From the NCBI GenBank assembly GCA_001516055.1, contig LOEZ01000023.1, positions 1-37,123 of the forward strand: a DNA stretch of 37,123 nucleotides. The letters run 5' to 3'. Source of the stretch: Gracilibacter sp. BRH_c7a. Lineage in GTDB: Bacteria > Bacillota > Desulfitobacteriia > Desulfitobacteriales > Syntrophobotulaceae. This document shows, piece after piece, positions 33,932 to 37,123 of this stretch (positions are counted from its first letter, which is position 1; the number at the start of each line of letters is the position of its first letter). The notes beneath the pieces are model-generated. The model was not told the origin of the DNA, did no database searches, and saw only the letters and a program-made list of their open reading frames with translations. The translations under genes were made by a program, and so were the position numbers.

Positions 33932-34316
33932 TATTTATACCCCCTTCTAACAAATTTTCAAGAGCGAGTTTGTCACTATTTAGCTCGTTTAAAATCAATT
34001 TATCCAGCACTTCTTTGGCAAAAATCCAATCTTTTGTGTTCTGGGCGTAGAATTCCTGGCCTTTATCAGTAAGTCGATAATATTTGCGTCTACCGCCCTG
34101 TGTCTCATCTCCCCAATAAGACACAATGCATTCCTCTTGCTCCAAGCGACGAAAAGCGGTGTATAAAGTCGCTTCTTTTAATTCATACTGATTACCGCTT
34201 AATGCAATAATTTTCTTGTAGATCTCGTAGCCATAACTATCACCTTGGCGAAGTACGTTAAGGATTATCGTATCAGTATGCCCACGAATCAGATCTGTGG
34301 AAATTGTTGTTCCCAT
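33924..34316 (-). CDS. PadR family transcriptional regulator
   Basis: The 130-residue protein has a winged-helix domain (ILNVLRQGDSYGYEIYKKI, ELKEATLYTAFRRLEQE, GGRRKYYRLTDKGQEF) and a short C-terminal dimerisation helix. It belongs to the short PadR-s2 class. GAGGTG lies seven bases before ATG. The gene is first in a two-gene operon, and the promoter overlaps a PadR-type dyad, so autorepression is likely. The inducer is unknown. Confidence 0.93.
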   Translation of the reverse strand: MGTTISTDLIRGHTDTIILNVLRQGDSYGYEIYKKIIALSGNQYELKEATLYTAFRRLEQEECIVSYWGDETQGGRRKYYRLTDKGQEFYAQNTKDWIFAKEVLDKLILNELNSDKLALENLLEGGINNE

Positions 34317-34336
34317 AAATATTCACCTCACACAAT

Positions 34337-34367
34337 ATATGATATATCACATTACTTTGTCTGTCAA
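34337..34367 (-). promoter_or_regulatory. padR promoter with overlapping PadR-type operator
   Basis: On the minus strand TTGACA (34362-34367) and TATCAT (34339-34344) are 17 bases apart. The -10 box lies inside ATGT-GATATATC-ATAT (34337-34352), one base from the ATGT-N8-ACAT consensus of PadR operators. Confidence 0.65.
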
Positions 34368-34553
34368 GGTACTATGGTATAAATTTATTCTCGTATTCCC
34401 ATACAAAAGTACTTATCACCTCCAAAAGGATTTTTCTGAGAAATGTTGAAATTATAAACTATAGGAATCTGTTCTATCTAGTATTTTCTTAATGATATAT
34501 TAAAGACTGACTATGAAACTGGATGTGATTTTATAAAAATAAAAGTAGTTCGC

Positions 34554-35222
34554 TTGAAAAGAATGGATTATAAGGAATCATTGGCTATCCAGGAAAAGCT
34601 TCTTGAAATGCGCCAGCTGGGTGATGTTGAAGATGTACTCCTGATGGTAGAACACCCTCCTGTCCTCACCCTGGGAAGAAACGGTAACCCCTCGAATATC
34701 CTGCTTACCAGAAAGGAACTTATTGAAAACGGTGTTAATATCTATGAAGTCGGTCGGGGTGGTGATGTCACCTACCACGGCCCTGGTCAAATTGTTGGTT
34801 ATCCAATAATTGATCTGAGTAATCATGGTAAAGACATCAAAGATTTTGTCTGGAAGATAGAGGAAGTTTTTATTAGACTTCTGAAAGAGGAATTCAATAT
34901 TAATGCTCATAGAGAAGATGAAAAAAATAGAGGAGTATGGGTTGAAGATAAAAAAATAACCGCGATTGGAATTGCAGTTAAACGTTGGGTAACTATGCAC
35001 GGCTTTGCATTTAATGTAAATACCCAGCTAGAACACTTTCGTTGGATAAATCCCTGTGGTATCACCGACAAGGGTGTAACCTCATTACAAAAAATATTAG
35101 GACACCCGAAGGATTTTGAACAGATAAATCAGCTTGTTCTGAAATATTTCTGTGAAGTATTTGATATACAGTACGAGATTGCAGATGCGAAAACCTTTCT
35201 TGGTTCTTATTTGCAAAGATAA
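34554..35222 (+). CDS. lipB: LipB, octanoyl-[ACP]:protein N-octanoyltransferase
   Basis: The 222-residue enzyme moves octanoate from acyl carrier protein to lipoyl domains, the first step of endogenous lipoate synthesis. Conserved parts are present: [17 protein letters not shown], the [21 protein letters not shown] segment (active Lys) and [14 protein letters not shown] (catalytic Cys). The start is odd: TTG at 34554 is the only standard codon, and its ribosome site is poor. The in-frame upstream codons (IKIKVVRL) look like the usual LipB N terminus, so a non-standard ATA start near 34533 is possible. lipA follows after 17 bases. Confidence 0.94.
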   Translation: MKRMDYKESLAIQEKLLEMRQLGDVEDVLLMVEHPPVLTLGRNGNPSNILLTRKELIENGVNIYEVGRGGDVTYHGPGQIVGYPIIDLSNHGKDIKDFVWKIEEVFIRLLKEEFNINAHREDEKNRGVWVEDKKITAIGIAVKRWVTMHGFAFNVNTQLEHFRWINPCGITDKGVTSLQKILGHPKDFEQINQLVLKYFCEVFDIQYEIADAKTFLGSYLQR

Positions 35223-35239
35223 AGGGAGCGATAGACTAT

Positions 35240-36088
35240 ATGCACCAACGCAAACCAGATTGGCTCAAAATAAGAGTTCAAAATAATAAGAACAGGACTG
35301 AAGTAGAAGAACTCCTCGCCAGGCTTTCACTTCATACCGTCTGTGAAGAAGCCGACTGTCCTAATTTAATGGAATGCTTCAGCAGGAGGACCGCAACATT
35401 TATGGTTCTGGGAAGAGTATGTTCCAGAAACTGTACTTTCTGTACTGTAGAAAAAGGCAGTACTCAGCCCGTCGATTCAGACGAACCCTTACATGTAGCT
35501 GAAGCCGTTAAAGAGCTGCAGTTAAAGCATGTGGTAATAACCTCTGTCACCAGAGACGATCTCCCGGACGGAGGTGCCGGCCATTTTGCTGATATAATAA
35601 GAAAGATTAGAGAATTGGATGAAAATGTTGTCATCGAAGTACTCATACCTGACTTCCAAGGTAAGCAGAGCTCACTCCTTAAAGTGATAGAAGCGAAACC
35701 CGAGATCATTAATCATAATATTGAAACCATACCCCGCTTATATCCTGAAGTAAGACCCATGGCAATATATAAGAGATCGCTGGAACTCCTGAAAAACGTC
35801 AAAACTGTTGATCCACAAATCCTTACCAAGTCGGGAATCATGGTCGGCCTTGGTGAAACCGAGGAAGAAGTGATTGAATCTCTCCAAGATCTTAGAAACA
35901 TCGGCTGTGACCTTCTCACCATCGGCCAATATCTAGCACCCTCAAAACTGCACCATCCCGTTGTCGAATATATTCACCCTGATATTTTTGAGAAATACAA
36001 AAAAGTTAGCCTAGAAATAGGCTTTAAATATGTTGCCTCCGGTCCCTTGGTAAGAAGCTCCTATATGGCAGATAAGGCTTTAGAATAA
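35240..36088 (+). CDS. lipA: LipA, lipoyl synthase
   Basis: This 282-residue radical SAM enzyme inserts two sulfurs into octanoyl-protein. The auxiliary cluster Cys35/Cys40/Cys46 (C-x4-C-x5-C), the radical SAM Cys61/Cys65/Cys68 (CSRNCTFC) and the C-terminal RSSY signature are all present. The auxiliary 4Fe-4S cluster is consumed as sulfur source and must be rebuilt by Fe-S carriers. GGGAGCG lies shortly before the ATG. It forms an operon with lipB and ends in a strong terminator. Targets would be lipoylated dehydrogenase or glycine-cleavage proteins elsewhere. Confidence 0.97.
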   Translation: MHQRKPDWLKIRVQNNKNRTEVEELLARLSLHTVCEEADCPNLMECFSRRTATFMVLGRVCSRNCTFCTVEKGSTQPVDSDEPLHVAEAVKELQLKHVVITSVTRDDLPDGGAGHFADIIRKIRELDENVVIEVLIPDFQGKQSSLLKVIEAKPEIINHNIETIPRLYPEVRPMAIYKRSLELLKNVKTVDPQILTKSGIMVGLGETEEEVIESLQDLRNIGCDLLTIGQYLAPSKLHHPVVEYIHPDIFEKYKKVSLEIGFKYVASGPLVRSSYMADKALE

Positions 36089-36096
36089 AATAACAG

Positions 36097-36148
36097 CAAA
36101 AGAGAAGTCCTAATCTCTTGTACTACTGAGATTAGGACTTCTCTTTTG
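36097..36148 (+). terminator. Strong terminator after lipBA
   Basis: Twenty-one-base perfect arms (36097-36117 and 36128-36148) enclose ten bases, with a TTTT run at the 3' arm. Confidence 0.88.
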
Positions 36149-36206
36149 TAAGCAATATTTTCTGTTTGACCTCGAAGGATTATCTGTGATAAAATTTGAC
36201 TGTTCA

Positions 36207-36266
36207 ATCAATATATTATATGACAAATCAATAAATTATATGAACAATCAATAAATCACAAGTTAA
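36207..36266. repeat. Three tandem 20-bp repeats upstream of the amidohydrolase gene
   Basis: Units begin at 36207, 36227 and 36247 with exact 20-base period. The first two are ATCAATATATTATATGACAA and ATCAATAAATTATATGAACA; the third keeps only ATCAATAAAT. A TTGACT (36196-36201) sits just before. The spacing of about two helical turns suggests protein binding sites on one DNA face. Confidence 0.75.
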
Positions 36267-36341
36267 AAACCTTAAATACATTTACGAAAGAAGCAGGAAT
36301 CTGGTACAACTTTGATTTTACAACATAAAAGGAGTAGATAA

Positions 36342-37123
36342 ATGTTTAAGAATAAAAATCAATTCGCAAAGTCAAATATACAATTAAGAAATAAAAAAAT
36401 AAAACCAATAACTAGGCTCTTACTGCTTTTCGCACGCATCGTGCTATATGTGATTCTTTTGGTTATTATCCTAGCTGCGGTTGGATACGCTTTTTACGCA
36501 ACAACGCTATATAAGTCAGGGACTCCGCAAGAAGGATACCTGGCTTTGACCGGAGCCACCGTACTGTTCGGAGAGGACCTGGAAGCCCGCGATAACACTA
36601 CGGTTCTAATTCATAACGGCCTGATTATCCAAGTCGAAGATGATGACGAAATCGATATCCCCTCTGAGGCGACCGTCCTGGATTTGAGCGGCTACACTCT
36701 GATGCCTGGCTTAATAGACATGCACGTGCATATGGGTTCACAAGAACGGGAGGTAGGTCAGAATCTGGGACCTCTATCCATGCCAAAGCTTGTTATCGAC
36801 TGGATGCGCTTCTTCCTTGACCATCGACGGGCCCTTCTGAGCCATGGCGTTACTTCAGTGCGTAGCCTTGGAGACGAGTATACATGGATTATGGATTTGC
36901 GCCGTCAGCTCGAAGACGGTACGCTGGAGGGTCCCCGCTTGTTTGCTGCCGGACCTATCTTCACGACCTTAGGGGGGCATCCAATAGCCACCTTCGGGGC
37001 TGATCCAGCCTCTGACATGGTCCGTGTCCCAGCTACTCCGGAAGAAGCACGCAATGCAGTACGTGACCTGGCTAGCGGTGACAACAAGGTAGATCTTATC
37101 AAAGTGGTTCAGGATCGGGGAAG
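36342..37123 (+). CDS. Membrane-anchored amidohydrolase, cut by the right edge
   Basis: The 260 visible residues begin with a basic, AT-rich-coded tail and one membrane helix (IVLYVILLVIILAAVGYAFY), so the enzyme should be anchored outside the cell. The amidohydrolase (imidazolonepropionase-like/prolidase-like) domain follows: VLDLSGYTLMPGLIDMHVHMG with metal ligands HxH, then LLSHGVTSVRSLGD and GPRLFAAGP. Substrate is unknown. GGAG lies seven bases before ATG. From about 36550 the GC content jumps (35 of 60 bases in 36541-36600) compared with an AT-rich N terminus and neighbours, which suggests horizontal transfer of the catalytic part. Confidence 0.88.
   Translation, partial: MFKNKNQFAKSNIQLRNKKIKPITRLLLLFARIVLYVILLVIILAAVGYAFYATTLYKSGTPQEGYLALTGATVLFGEDLEARDNTTVLIHNGLIIQVEDDDEIDIPSEATVLDLSGYTLMPGLIDMHVHMGSQEREVGQNLGPLSMPKLVIDWMRFFLDHRRALLSHGVTSVRSLGDEYTWIMDLRRQLEDGTLEGPRLFAAGPIFTTLGGHPIATFGADPASDMVRVPATPEEARNAVRDLASGDNKVDLIKVVQDRG

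Noticed and set aside
1-37123. CRISPR arrays, tRNA/rRNA genes, insertion sequences or prophage
   Set aside because: I saw no regular repeat-spacer series, cloverleaf, transposase or phage-type genes. Short inverted repeats here are terminators or operators.

Overview
The window looks like chromosomal DNA of an anaerobic, low-GC, spore-former-type Firmicute, most likely a clostridial Peptococcaceae/Desulfitobacteriaceae relative (Desulfosporosinus, Desulfitobacterium or Dehalobacter type). The reasons are strong AGGAGG ribosome sites, frequent TTG/GTG starts, and a gene set that includes FixABCX, a flavodiiron protein, bacteriohemerythrin, LutABC, chemotaxis receptors, DUF6323/DUF6179 and two in-frame UGA (selenocysteine) genes. 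I see no tRNA, rRNA, CRISPR array, insertion sequence or phage gene. The genus assignment is inference.

Layout. 1-6230 is mostly minus strand: an edge lipoprotein, a PptA-like tautomerase, an EcsC-family protein, an inositol-phosphatase-family enzyme, a TraB-family membrane protein, DAHP synthase and Hsp33. One plus-strand gene sits inside this block: a small HesB/IscA-like selenoprotein (1631-1918). 6460-8553 holds a chemotaxis receptor and a bacteriohemerythrin. 8858-13977 holds fixABCX and a flavodiiron protein. 14199-19749 holds a TSUP permease, a small zinc-ribbon protein, a VanY-type carboxypeptidase, a GlsB-like protein, an OmpR/histidine kinase pair and a DUF4342 protein. 19941-22527 is a plus-strand three-gene exopolysaccharide-like operon: PgaD-like protein, DivIVA-like protein, family 2 glycosyltransferase. 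22517-29540 holds a soluble chemoreceptor, a cupin, a C39-like cysteine peptidase, DUF6323/DUF6179, a small unknown and a DUF4153 membrane protein. 29860-33085 holds a probable FmdB-type selenoprotein and lutABC. 33263-37123 holds a padR pair, lipB-lipA, and the start of a GC-rich membrane-anchored amidohydrolase.

The most interesting result is a pair of unlinked small selenoprotein genes, about 28 kb apart. Both appear to be controlled by the same operator. Each has a sigma-A promoter with a 17-nt spacer, followed by a TATACCC-N5-GGGTATA palindrome. Each has a UGA codon followed by a GCNGGA hexamer, and a hairpin whose apical loop begins exactly 22 nt after the UGA. The palindrome resembles operators of the CsoR/CstR/FrmR family. 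I propose a small regulon of redox selenoproteins: a HesB-like protein with CxxU and an FmdB zinc ribbon ending in UxxC.

Much of the rest fits anaerobic energy metabolism and oxygen or redox defence: FprA and hemerythrin (O2/NO), Hsp33 (oxidative unfolding), Fix/Etf (electron bifurcation), Lut (lactate oxidation) and lipoate synthesis.
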